Shown: piece after piece, positions 1-6,640 of the stretch | Numbering within the stretch: the first letter of the stretch is position 1 | Layout of the letters: every line of letters begins with the position of its first letter | Assembly: GCA_051651645.1 (NCBI GenBank) | Contig: JBOFSR010000111.1 | Location: 1 to 16,601 of the forward strand | DNA length: 16,601 nucleotides | Direction of reading: 5' to 3' | Source: JBOFSR01 sp051651645 | GTDB taxonomy: Bacteria > Spirochaetota > Spirochaetia > Treponematales > Treponemataceae | Notes under the pieces: generated by a model | Databases searched by the model: none | What the model was told of the DNA's origin: nothing | What the model saw: the letters and a program-made list of their open reading frames with translations, nothing else | Translations under genes and position numbers: made by a program

Positions 1-546
1 GGATAAAAAAAGAGGCTTGCTGTGTTGATTATAAAGCGAATCGCATACAATTGGTAATCCGCAATGTTGCAGATGAACTCTGATTTGATGCGTGCGGCCA
101 CTGATAGGCAGTGCTTTAATCCATGAAAATTTGTCATGCGTAGAAATTAGCTGAAAGTCAGTTTGTGACGGCTTGCCATTTTTATTGATGATTGTGCGGT
201 GATGGGAGTCGGCATCCACAAGTAATGGTTCGCTGACTGTAAAGTCGCTTTGCTGCGGCTTTCCAAAAACAAGTGCGTGATATGTTTTTTTTACAAGGCG
301 ATTTTCAAATGCCGCTGATACAGTTTTATGAGAATTCGAGTTTCGGGCAAAAATTACAACCCCTGAAGTTTCTTTATCTATACGGTGTACAACGTAAACT
401 TTTCCATAGAGTGGCTCTAAAATTGCGTCCAGGTGAGGAATCGATCTGTCGTATCTATCTGCAATGACAGGAATTCCTGCAAGCTTGTTGACAACAAGTA
501 TTTGATCGTCGCAAAATAATTCTGTAAAGGGCGTTTGTTTTTTCAT
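1..546 (-). CDS. RluA-family RNA pseudouridine synthase, partial (3' end beyond the window)
   Basis: This gene reads leftward from an ATG at 546-544 and stays open to the window edge, giving the first 182 residues. It belongs to the RluA family of enzymes that convert uridine to pseudouridine in rRNA or tRNA. The family signature HRIDKETSG is visible at residues 54-62, with Asp57 as the expected catalytic residue, followed by the conserved GRTHQIRVHL block at 150-159. There is no room for an N-terminal S4 RNA-binding domain, because the catalytic fold starts within the first 20 residues; this is closer to the RluA layout than to RluC/RluD. The start lies 7 bases after the trkH stop, so it is probably translated from the same transcript, although no clear Shine-Dalgarno sequence is seen. 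The target uridine cannot be told from sequence, so no gene symbol is given. Confidence 0.9.
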   Translation of the reverse strand, partial: MKKQTPFTELFCDDQILVVNKLAGIPVIADRYDRSIPHLDAILEPLYGKVYVVHRIDKETSGVVIFARNSNSHKTVSAAFENRLVKKTYHALVFGKPQQSDFTVSEPLLVDADSHHRTIINKNGKPSQTDFQLISTHDKFSWIKALPISGRTHQIRVHLQHCGLPIVCDSLYNQHSKPLFLS

Positions 547-553
547 CTTTGAA

Positions 554-1999
554 TTACCGTTTCCAAAAACTCGGCGAAAGAAAAATCACCATGGTGTATA
601 ACTCCAGCCTGCCTGCGATCATTGCAAAGGAAAACCACCATTTTGCAAGGGGGTTAAAAAATCCGTAATGCTCTACAGGGCCAACAAGCCCAAAGCCAGG
701 GCCAATATTTCCAACAATTGCAAGGCTTGCGGTAAATGATGAAAATAGGTCAGCTGATGAAAGGGATGCGACTATTGCCGTGATGATGACGAGGGAAAAA
801 TATGCGTATATAAAGGCTGCAACGCTAAAGACAATGTCTTTTCGCCCTGCTCGTCCATTAAGGTGAATACTGTAAATGCCGTGTGGATGGAGCATTCTCT
901 TTTTTTCGTTAGCAAATTGTTTTGCTAAAATAATCCAGCGAATGACTTTGATGCTGCCGCCTGTTGATCCTGAGCATCCGCCGATAAACATAAGAAAAAA
1001 TAGTATCATTTGTGAAAAAGATGGCCAGAGTGTGAAGTCAGCAGTTGCAAATCCTGTGGTGGTGGTGATTGAAATAACTTGGAAGGCTGCGTGTCTCAAT
1101 GCGTCAAAAAAGTTCCCATAAATGCTGAGTAAATTAAGCGATAGTAATCCTGTTGCAAGTAAAATGATTTTTATGTACACCCAAAGTTCTGTGTTGTGTT
1201 TGAGGTCTTTGATTTTTCCTCTAAAAATAAGAAAGTAAAGGCTAAAATTGATGCCTGCAAGAAACATAAAAACTGTGCAGATCCAGTCAATTGTTGCACT
1301 GTTGTAAGAGCCGATGCTGGTATTGCGTGATGAAAATCCACCTGTCCCGAGTGTGGCAAAGCTGTGTGTTAATGCGTCAACAAAATCCATTCCTGCAAGC
1401 ATGAGTAAAAAGACTTGCAAAAAAGTCATTCCCACATAAATGAACCAAAGAATTTTTGCCGTTACCGCAATTTTTGGCGTGATTTTGCTTTTTTCTGGGC
1501 CTGTTGTTTCGGCTTTTATGAGCTGAAAACCGCCAACGCCTAACAGCGGCATGAGTGCGACGGTGAGCGTAACAATTCCCATGCCGCCAAGCCAGTGCAT
1601 TTGCGTTCGCCATACATTAAGAGATCGGGGCAGCGATTCAATATCTGAAAGGATGGTCGCTCCTGTGGTGGTAAAGCCCGATGCTGCCTCAAAGAAAGCG
1701 TCGGTAAAGTGTGGGATGAAGCCCGAAAAATAGAATGGCAAGGCTCCTAAAAGTGAGCTAAAAATCCAGCATGATGCAACGACGGCAAACCCACTTTTTA
1801 TGGAAAGTTTTACTTTGCGCTTTTTCACAATGAGCGTTAATACAATGGAGAAAATCCATGTTGCGATGATTGGCTTTATAAAGGAAGAAAAAATAAAAAA
1901 TTCGTTGTAAAAAAAAGCAATTGACAGGGGAATGCAAAAAGTTGCTGAAATAATCACAAGCAAAACACTGATGAGCCTGCAAATTGTTAGAAAATTCAT
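554..1999 (-). CDS. trkH: Trk-type potassium uptake system, membrane subunit TrkH
   Basis: This 481-residue, strongly hydrophobic protein is the ion-translocating subunit of a Trk potassium uptake system in the inner membrane. The four pore-loop repeats expected of the TrkH/TrkG/KtrB family are all visible: TTTGAT at about 110-115, GTGGFS at 218-223, TTTTGFAT at 312-319 and NIGPGFG at 431-437. Each carries the selectivity-filter glycine. The family's GGCSGSTGGSIKVIR block lies at 340-354 and the conserved RLELYT near the C-terminus at 464-469. Length is normal for TrkH. Its ATG shares one base with the trkA stop codon (TAATG), which suggests translational coupling and matched amounts of channel and regulator. 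Intact, with no odd features. Confidence 0.96.
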   Translation of the reverse strand: MNFLTICRLISVLLVIISATFCIPLSIAFFYNEFFIFSSFIKPIIATWIFSIVLTLIVKKRKVKLSIKSGFAVVASCWIFSSLLGALPFYFSGFIPHFTDAFFEAASGFTTTGATILSDIESLPRSLNVWRTQMHWLGGMGIVTLTVALMPLLGVGGFQLIKAETTGPEKSKITPKIAVTAKILWFIYVGMTFLQVFLLMLAGMDFVDALTHSFATLGTGGFSSRNTSIGSYNSATIDWICTVFMFLAGINFSLYFLIFRGKIKDLKHNTELWVYIKIILLATGLLSLNLLSIYGNFFDALRHAAFQVISITTTTGFATADFTLWPSFSQMILFFLMFIGGCSGSTGGSIKVIRWIILAKQFANEKKRMLHPHGIYSIHLNGRAGRKDIVFSVAAFIYAYFSLVIITAIVASLSSADLFSSFTASLAIVGNIGPGFGLVGPVEHYGFFNPLAKWWFSFAMIAGRLELYTMVIFLSPSFWKR

Positions 2000-3408
2000 T
2001 AGGTTGCTCCAAATGAATGAAGGGTGTGGCTGCGATCGTTTGTGTGCACAATAAAGACCAATTTATTTGTGGCTTCAAGAATTGTATCGCCGACGGGAAT
2101 GGTATATTCATTGTTTTTTTCTATTAAAAGGATTAAAAAAGAGCCAGGGGCTGCAATTTGTTTAATTGATTTTCCAATACATTTTGAGTTTTCAGGAATT
2201 TCGAATTCGATAATTTCCAAATCGCCGTCAGAGATTGTGTGAATTTCTGTAACGCTTTTTCCGCGTAAATGGCTTAGTATGCAGTCAATTACGGCGTCTC
2301 GAATGGGAATTGCAACATCAATTTTTAGGTTTTGCGCAATGTCTGCGTAGCTTGCACTGGTAACAAGGCAGATAGTTTTTTTTGCTCCCAAGGATTTTAA
2401 GTAGGCTGAGCTTACCATGTTGAGTTCATGATTTCTTGTAGCGGCAATGACTAAGTCAAAGGAGTTTAATCGTTCTTCTTCAACAAAACCCTCATCCGTT
2501 ACATCGGCATTGTACACGCTTGCATGCGGAAATCTGTTTTCTGCCTCCGTTGCAAGAGTTTTATCTTTTTCAATTATTAAAAAATCATGTGCCATTTTTT
2601 GATGAAAGCCAAAAAGTCGTGAAAGAAATGAATTTTTTTCTTTTGCAATCAATTGTTCGGCGACCCGTGTTCCGATTCTTCCTGCTCCCAAAAGAACAAT
2701 ATTTTTTATGGGATCGCTTTTTATTCCTGCTAAATCGAGAAAAATGCTAAGATTTTTTTTTGATGTCAGAATTGCAATTTCATCACCTGCTTTTAAAATG
2801 GTAGACCCCGACGGCAAGTTGCATGATGTGGGCGTTGAAACAAAGGCGAGGACAAAGTCGCATTGTATCATTTTGCGGATTTGCTGAATTTCTATATTAT
2901 CAAGTTTGCTCGCTGGCTCGATGCAAATAGTTGTCAGTTCATAATTTGAGTTTTCAAACAAAATGCCTTTAGTGACGCCTCCGTGTTTTACTGCATTGAC
3001 AATCGCCGTTGCCGCCTCCATGTCAGGGTGGATCATGTGATCGATGCCATAAATGGGACGCTGCTCTAAATTCTGCGACGGCTCCTCATCCAAGTAATAA
3101 TTGTAATTGCGAACGCGGGCGATTTTTATAATTTTGGGGTACAGCGAATCAACCATCGAGCAGATAATCATATTGATTTCATCAGAGGAGGTGACCGCAA
3201 CTAGTGCGTGAGCCTTTGAAAGTCCTGCGTCATTGAGCGTTGCAAGGCTGTTTCCGCTGCCGTGAATAACCATGCAATCCAAGCGATTTGAAACATGGCG
3301 AGCGGTTTCTTCATTGTTATCAATAAGGACAACGTCATTTTTTTCTGCAATTAAGCGTCGGGCAAGCTGTTGACCAGTAAATCCTGCCCCAATAATAAAA
3401 ATTCTCAT
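1999..3408 (-). CDS. trkA: Trk potassium uptake system, NAD(H)-binding regulatory subunit TrkA
   Basis: This 469-residue cytoplasmic protein gates TrkH by binding nucleotides. It has the tandem arrangement typical of full-length TrkA, with two RCK units each made of a Rossmann TrkA-N domain and a TrkA-C domain. The first Rossmann motif is GAGFTG at residues 7-12, with Asp30 at the end of the second strand as the expected NAD ribose contact. The second is GAGRIG at 241-246, with an acidic strand end (IIEKDK) further on. The start is well fixed because the first beta strand begins at residue 2. There is no Shine-Dalgarno sequence before this ATG, and a promoter -10 box ends only 11 bases upstream, so the mRNA is probably close to leaderless. 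It is the first gene of the leftward trkA-trkH-pseudouridine synthase cluster. Confidence 0.96.
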   Translation of the reverse strand: MRIFIIGAGFTGQQLARRLIAEKNDVVLIDNNEETARHVSNRLDCMVIHGSGNSLATLNDAGLSKAHALVAVTSSDEINMIICSMVDSLYPKIIKIARVRNYNYYLDEEPSQNLEQRPIYGIDHMIHPDMEAATAIVNAVKHGGVTKGILFENSNYELTTICIEPASKLDNIEIQQIRKMIQCDFVLAFVSTPTSCNLPSGSTILKAGDEIAILTSKKNLSIFLDLAGIKSDPIKNIVLLGAGRIGTRVAEQLIAKEKNSFLSRLFGFHQKMAHDFLIIEKDKTLATEAENRFPHASVYNADVTDEGFVEEERLNSFDLVIAATRNHELNMVSSAYLKSLGAKKTICLVTSASYADIAQNLKIDVAIPIRDAVIDCILSHLRGKSVTEIHTISDGDLEIIEFEIPENSKCIGKSIKQIAAPGSFLILLIEKNNEYTIPVGDTILEATNKLVFIVHTNDRSHTLHSFGAT

Positions 3409-3419
3409 TTTAGTTGAGT

Positions 3420-3448
3420 ATCATATCAAAAAAAAATAATGATTACAA
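3420..3448 (-). promoter_or_regulatory. Predicted sigma70-type promoter of trkA
   Basis: On the minus strand TTGTAA (3448-3443) is followed by a 17-base, T-rich spacer and TATGAT (3425-3420), matching the consensus at 4 of 6 and 5 of 6 positions. Initiation 6-7 bases after the -10 box would fall near 3413, only about 5 bases before the trkA ATG. It is divergent from the promoter at 3500-3528. Confidence 0.6.
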
Positions 3449-3499
3449 GTTTTATTTTTGCCTTTTATAAAAAATATCTATCAATTAGATTGAAATTAC

Positions 3500-3528
3500 T
3501 TGACAGTTTTGCTTTATACCTATATACT
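3500..3528 (+). promoter_or_regulatory. Predicted strong promoter of the tRNA/ribosomal/RNA polymerase operon
   Basis: A perfect -35 box TTGACA (3500-3505), a 17-base spacer and a -10 box TATACT (3523-3528, 5 of 6 matches) place a start site near 3535, about 24 bases before tRNA-Thr. This is the best promoter-like sequence in the window and it sits where the long rightward operon should begin. Its strength fits the high demand for ribosomal products. Confidence 0.8.
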
Positions 3529-3558
3529 TGTAAAACTTTTTTATTATCAGCTAGCTAT

Positions 3559-3631
3559 GCCTTTGTAGCTCAGTCGGTAGAGCGCAACCATGGTAAGGTT
3601 GAGGTCAGCGGTTCGATCCCGCTCGGAGGCT
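3559..3631 (+). tRNA. tRNA-Thr (anticodon GGU)
   Basis: A full cloverleaf can be folded. The acceptor arm is GCCTTTG with CGGAGGC (two G-U pairs), the D stem GCTC with GAGC, the anticodon stem CAACC with GGTTG, and the T stem AGCGG with CCGCT. The anticodon loop ATGGTAA holds GGT at 3592-3594, which reads ACC and ACU threonine codons. The discriminator is T3631 and CCA is not encoded, so it must be added after transcription. It is the first gene after the operon promoter and must be cut from a transcript that also encodes L33. Confidence 0.95.
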
Positions 3632-3679
3632 GAAGGGTAGGCTTGGGGAATAAAATGTTTTAGTAAATAGGAGTAGAAA

Positions 3680-3856
3680 ATGGCAAAGTCAAAAAAATCC
3701 GCCGTAGAAATTATCGCACTTCAATGCAGTGAGTGTAAGCGAAAAAATTATACAACAGAAAAGAATAGAAAGAATTTGCAAGGAAAGCTTGAGTTTAATA
3801 AATACTGCTCATTTGATAGAAAGCATACATTGCACAAAGAAACAAAAGTAAAATAG
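3680..3856 (+). CDS. rpmG: 50S ribosomal protein L33
   Basis: This 58-residue basic protein of the large ribosomal subunit lies between two tRNA genes. The start codon follows a good Shine-Dalgarno sequence (AGGAG at 3669-3673) with 6 bases of spacing. The recognisable L33 pattern is CSEC at residues 16-19, the NYTT segment at 23-26, and the C-terminal RKHTLHKE at 47-54. L33 proteins normally carry either four zinc-binding cysteines in two CxxC pairs or none. Here the first pair is complete, but the second reads C43-S-F-D46, so only three cysteines remain. Asp46 or His49 could complete a metal site, but this is inference. The small size suits an L33, and its place directly before tRNA-Trp and secE matches a gene order found in many bacteria. 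Confidence 0.95.
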   Translation: MAKSKKSAVEIIALQCSECKRKNYTTEKNRKNLQGKLEFNKYCSFDRKHTLHKETKVK

Positions 3857-3866
3857 TGTCTTAACT

Positions 3867-3939
3867 AGGTCAGTAGTTCTAATGGTAGAACGTCGGTCTC
3901 CAAAACCGAATGTTGAGGGTTCGAATCCTTCCTGGCCTG
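3867..3939 (+). tRNA. tRNA-Trp (anticodon CCA)
   Basis: The cloverleaf folds with acceptor AGGTCAG and CTGGCCT (one G-U pair), D stem GTTC and GAAC, anticodon stem TCGGT and ACCGA, and T stem GAGGG and CCTTC (one G-U pair). The anticodon loop CTCCAAA has CCA at 3900-3902, reading the tryptophan codon UGG. The discriminator is G3939 and no 3' CCA is encoded. It begins 10 bases after the rpmG stop, so it is transcribed with its neighbours and released by processing. Confidence 0.95.
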
Positions 3940-4014
3940 TCTTTTCAAGCTTTAATCAAAATCATTTTTGTTACATGATAAGATTCTACAATATGTAGAT
4001 TAAAAGGATTTGCA

Positions 4015-4194
4015 ATGAGTAAAATTAGTCAATTTTTCAAAGAAACGGTAGCTGAGTTGCGAAAGGTTGTGTGGCCAACTCGTGATGATGTGGTTTCATC
4101 AGTTGTTGTTGTGTTGATTTCATCGGTTATCGTCGCTATTATTCTAGGGTTTATTGATTTTGTTTTTACCGCTGGAATGAATAAAATTTTTTAG
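4015..4194 (+). CDS. secE: Preprotein translocase subunit SecE
   Basis: This 59-residue membrane protein is the small essential subunit that clamps SecY in the Sec translocon. The conserved amphipathic helix is seen at residues 5-24, including the family signature ELRKVVWPTRDD (14-25). It is followed by a single predicted membrane segment at about 28-51. This is the short one-helix form common in bacteria, unlike the three-helix form of E. coli. An AAAGGA Shine-Dalgarno sequence lies upstream. The stop codon lies 8 bases before the nusG ATG, and the nusG Shine-Dalgarno sequence overlaps it; the secE-nusG pairing is nearly universal in bacteria and supports both calls. Confidence 0.95.
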   Translation: MSKISQFFKETVAELRKVVWPTRDDVVSSVVVVLISSVIVAIILGFIDFVFTAGMNKIF

Positions 4195-4202
4195 GAAGTA
4201 CA

Positions 4203-4763
4203 ATGGCAGCAGGATGGTATATCTTACATACTTACTCTGGGTATGAAAATAAAATAGAGAAATCAATTCGCATTCTTCTCGAAAATGGAGACTTGGATAG
4301 TACAGTTGTGCTTGACGTGAAAGTTCCCGTTGAGGAAGTTGTGGAAGTTAAAGATGGAAAACGCAAGGTTTTGACAAAAAAGTTTTTGCCAGGATATATC
4401 TTGGTTGAGATGGATTTGCCTGATTTGGGCTGGAAGGCTGCTTGTGCGACTATAAAAAAAATACAAGGCGTTTCTGGGTTTGTTGGTTATGGAACGGGTA
4501 AGGAAAAGCCACGGCCGATTTCTCCTGCTGAGGCGAAGGCTCTTTTACAAAAAGCTGGCGAGATTAAGGGCGAGAAATCTCCTCGTGTTAGTCAGTCTTT
4601 TGCGGTAGGGGAGCAAGTTAAGGTTATTGATGGGCCGTTTGCAACATTTACAGGTTCTATTGAAGAAGTTAATCTTGAGAAAAATAAGTTGAAGGTAATG
4701 GTTGGAATTTTTGGCCGAGCAACTCCTGTTGAAGTGGATTTGTTGCAGGTTGAAAAGATTTAG
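4203..4763 (+). CDS. nusG: Transcription antitermination/elongation factor NusG
   Basis: This 186-residue factor binds the RNA polymerase clamp and couples it to Rho or to the ribosome through S10. The N-terminal NGN domain opens with GWYILHTYSGYE (residues 4-15), and the conserved KFLPGYILVEM motif follows near 59-69. The C-terminal KOW domain carries the pattern VGEQVKVIDGPFATFTG (about residues 136-152). Length is normal, and no extra domain II insertion is seen. The Shine-Dalgarno AGGAAG overlaps the end of secE. It is the last gene before a 115-base gap that separates the transcription/secretion genes from the L11 gene. Confidence 0.97.
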   Translation: MAAGWYILHTYSGYENKIEKSIRILLENGDLDSTVVLDVKVPVEEVVEVKDGKRKVLTKKFLPGYILVEMDLPDLGWKAACATIKKIQGVSGFVGYGTGKEKPRPISPAEAKALLQKAGEIKGEKSPRVSQSFAVGEQVKVIDGPFATFTGSIEEVNLEKNKLKVMVGIFGRATPVEVDLLQVEKI

Positions 4764-4813
4764 TTTGAAATAATTTTTGCTAGCTACGGTTGGCAGAATT
4801 AAATATTTTGGGA

Positions 4814-4857
4814 GAGGTACAAAAGTGCTTCGTTATGCGGATTGAAAATATATCCGT
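4814..4857 (+). promoter_or_regulatory. Candidate structured leader of rplK (two hairpins)
   Basis: In the nusG-rplK gap, GAGGTAC (4814-4820) pairs with GTGCTTC (4825-4831) over 7 base pairs, two of them G-U, with an AAAA loop. GCGGAT (4837-4842) pairs with ATCCGT (4852-4857) around a 9-base loop. In E. coli, L1 represses translation of its own operon by binding the rplK leader, so this is a plausible position for such a site. I could not match it to a specific L1 target motif. Confidence 0.35.
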
Positions 4858-4878
4858 TACACCAATTTAGGAGATTAT

Positions 4879-5310
4879 ATGGCAAAGAAGAAGGTAACTG
4901 CGCTGATTAAGTTGCAATGCCCTGCGGGGAAGGCAACTCCTGCACCACCTGTAGGACCAGCACTTGGGCCACACGGTGTGAGTGCACCTCAGTTTGTTCA
5001 GCAGTTTAATGACAAGACAAAGTCAATGGAACCAGGGTTAATTATTCCTGTGGTTATCACCGTTTATCAAGACAAGAGTTATACGTTCATCTTGAAAACA
5101 CCGCCTGCTGCTGTTCTTATTAAGAAGGCTGCTGGAGTTGACAAGGGTGCAAGTAATCCTTTGAAAGACAAGGTTGGTGTTTTGTCTAAGGCAAAGCTTG
5201 AAGAAATTGCGACAACAAAAATGCCTGATATTAATGCAAATGATATTGAAAAGGCAAAAAAAATTATAGCCGGTACTGCACGAAGTATGGGTATTGAGGT
5301 GGAGCGATAA
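4879..5310 (+). CDS. rplK: 50S ribosomal protein L11
   Basis: This 143-residue protein helps form the GTPase-associated centre of the 50S subunit, where elongation factors bind. The N-terminal domain carries the proline-rich PAGKATPAPPVGPALG (residues 15-30), which reaches towards the thiostrepton site, and the C-terminal RNA-binding domain runs from about residue 70. The start follows TAGGAG with 5 bases of spacing. Length is the usual one for L11. It lies one base before rplA, the universal L11-L1 pair, and is the first gene after a structured gap. Confidence 0.98.
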   Translation: MAKKKVTALIKLQCPAGKATPAPPVGPALGPHGVSAPQFVQQFNDKTKSMEPGLIIPVVITVYQDKSYTFILKTPPAAVLIKKAAGVDKGASNPLKDKVGVLSKAKLEEIATTKMPDINANDIEKAKKIIAGTARSMGIEVER

Positions 5311-5311
5311 T

Positions 5312-5992
5312 ATGAAAAGAGGAAAAAGCTATCGCGAATCACTAAAAAAATATGATTCGACAAAATATTATGAGCTTGATAAGGCTGTTGAAACGGTAAA
5401 AGAAATTAAATTTGCAAAATTTGATGAGACTGTTGAAATTCATATAAATTTGAAATTAACAAAGAGTCAAACAGTGCGAGATACTGTCGTGCTACCTAAT
5501 CAATTTAAAGGCGAGAAAAAAATTCTTGTGTTTTGTAAGGAAGACAGAATTAAAGAAGCTTTAGATGCAGGGGCTGCCTTTGCGGGAGCTGATGAGTACA
5601 TTGAAAAGGTAAAAGGCGGATGGCTTGAGTTTGATGTTGCTGTGTCAACACCAGATATGATGAAAGACGTTGGTCGTCTTGGTATGGTTTTGGGGCGAAA
5701 GGGTCTTATGCCAAATCCTAAAACGGGAACCGTTACAACTGATGTTGCAGCTGCAATTAACGAGTTGAAAAAAGGTCGAGTTGAATATCGTGCTGACAAA
5801 ACAGGAGTAGTTCATTTGGCTGTTGGTAAAGTTTCAATGGAGCCAAGCAAGGTTACAGAAAATATCGTTGCTTTGCTTTCTGAAATCACACGTAAAAAAC
5901 CATCTGATGCAAAGGCTGATTGGGTTCAATCAATTTCTGTGAATTCTACCATGGGGCCTGGTGTTTGGGTTAATTATAAGGAAGGTCAATAA
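5312..5992 (+). CDS. rplA: 50S ribosomal protein L1
   Basis: This 226-residue protein forms the mobile L1 stalk, which contacts deacylated tRNA in the E site. The L1 signatures are clear: the segment around GRLGMVLGRKGLMPNPKTGT in the middle, and NSTMGPGVWVNY near the C-terminus. I start it at the ATG at 5312, one base after the rplK stop, with GGAG at 5301-5304 as its ribosome binding site. An in-frame TTG at 5294 would add six residues that do not look like L1, and I reject it. Its stop overlaps the rplJ start by one base. In E. coli this protein also represses its own operon. Confidence 0.97.
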   Translation: MKRGKSYRESLKKYDSTKYYELDKAVETVKEIKFAKFDETVEIHINLKLTKSQTVRDTVVLPNQFKGEKKILVFCKEDRIKEALDAGAAFAGADEYIEKVKGGWLEFDVAVSTPDMMKDVGRLGMVLGRKGLMPNPKTGTVTTDVAAAINELKKGRVEYRADKTGVVHLAVGKVSMEPSKVTENIVALLSEITRKKPSDAKADWVQSISVNSTMGPGVWVNYKEGQ

Positions 5993-6498
5993 TGGCAATG
6001 AGATCAAAAAAAATACAACCTGCAAAAGTTGAAGCTATTAATGAGATTCAACAAAAACTTGAAGGCTATAATGACTTTATTTTTGTTGACTATAGAGGCT
6101 TGACTGTTGAGCAAATTACTAACTTGAGGGGTCAGCTTCGAGCAAAAAACTGTGAATTAAAAGTTGTGCGAAATAATTTTGCACGGATTGCTTTTGACCA
6201 CATGAAAGTTGAGAATATCTCAGAATATCTTGAAGGTCCAACAGCAGTCGTTTTAGCAAATGAAGATTCAAATGAAGTTGCTAAAATCATGTTTGATTTT
6301 AAGTCTGAGGCTCCAACATTAGCAGTAAAAGGTGCATATATTGAAAAAACAGTGTATGACAAGGCTAGAATTGAAGCGTTCTCAAAATTACCTGGCAAGA
6401 AACAACTTATTGGCATGATTGCTTCAACAATTAATGCTCCAGTACAAAAACTTGCAGCAACTTTACAAGCTTACGTTGATAAAAAATCAGCGGAGTAA
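5992..6498 (+). CDS. rplJ: 50S ribosomal protein L10
   Basis: This 168-residue protein is the base of the ribosomal stalk and carries the L7/L12 dimers on its C-terminal helix. The N-terminal part shows the L10 pattern FVDYRGLTVEQITNLRGQLR (about residues 31-50) followed by VVRNNFARIAF. The ATG overlaps the rplA stop (TAATG) and is preceded by AAGGAAGG at 5978-5985 with 6 bases of spacing, so I prefer it to the ATG six bases later. Because there is no gap between rplA and rplJ, the L10 leader RNA usually found just before rplJ is absent from this position. Confidence 0.97.
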   Translation: MAMRSKKIQPAKVEAINEIQQKLEGYNDFIFVDYRGLTVEQITNLRGQLRAKNCELKVVRNNFARIAFDHMKVENISEYLEGPTAVVLANEDSNEVAKIMFDFKSEAPTLAVKGAYIEKTVYDKARIEAFSKLPGKKQLIGMIASTINAPVQKLAATLQAYVDKKSAE

Positions 6499-6505
6499 GG
6501 TTTTT

Positions 6506-6535
6506 CTAGGATAATTTTTAACAAAATCATTCTAG
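6506..6535 (+). promoter_or_regulatory. RNA hairpin directly after rplJ
   Basis: A 13-base arm (6506-6518) can pair with 6523-6535 around a TAAC loop, with one A-C mismatch and one G-U pair. It starts 8 bases after the rplJ stop. No T-tract follows, so it is not a simple terminator. It may block exonucleases or mark a processing point between L10 and L12 messages. Confidence 0.45.
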
Positions 6536-6546
6536 CTATGAAATGA

Positions 6547-6571
6547 ATAAAGGCGATACAATCGTTTTTAT
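6547..6571 (+). terminator. Possible weak terminator/attenuator before rplL
   Basis: ATAAAGGCGAT (6547-6557) pairs with ATCGTTTTTAT (6561-6571) over 11 base pairs, two of them G-U, with an ACA loop. The T-run lies in the 3' arm, so it resembles a weak or leaky terminator and could also act as a processing structure. It is the second of two hairpins in the 142-base rplJ-rplL gap. No convincing promoter was found between it and rplL. Confidence 0.3.
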
Positions 6572-6640
6572 ATAAGATGAGTCAGGCTTCGTAGCTGTCG
6601 TCCTGTCGCATTAAAAAATAAACAAATAGGAGAAGATAAT

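Noticed and set aside
3439..3633. 64-residue open frame over the operon promoter and tRNA-Thr
   Set aside because: It runs through a strong promoter and a complete tRNA gene, and its C-terminal part is just the translated tRNA.
3968..3992. Promoter candidate before secE (TTGTTA with TACAAT)
   Set aside because: The spacer is only 13 bases; the TACAAT also lies in a small palindrome (3985-3999), which explains its appearance.
5294..5311. TTG start for rplA inside the end of rplK
   Set aside because: The six extra residues do not resemble L1, and the ATG at 5312 has a properly placed GGAG.
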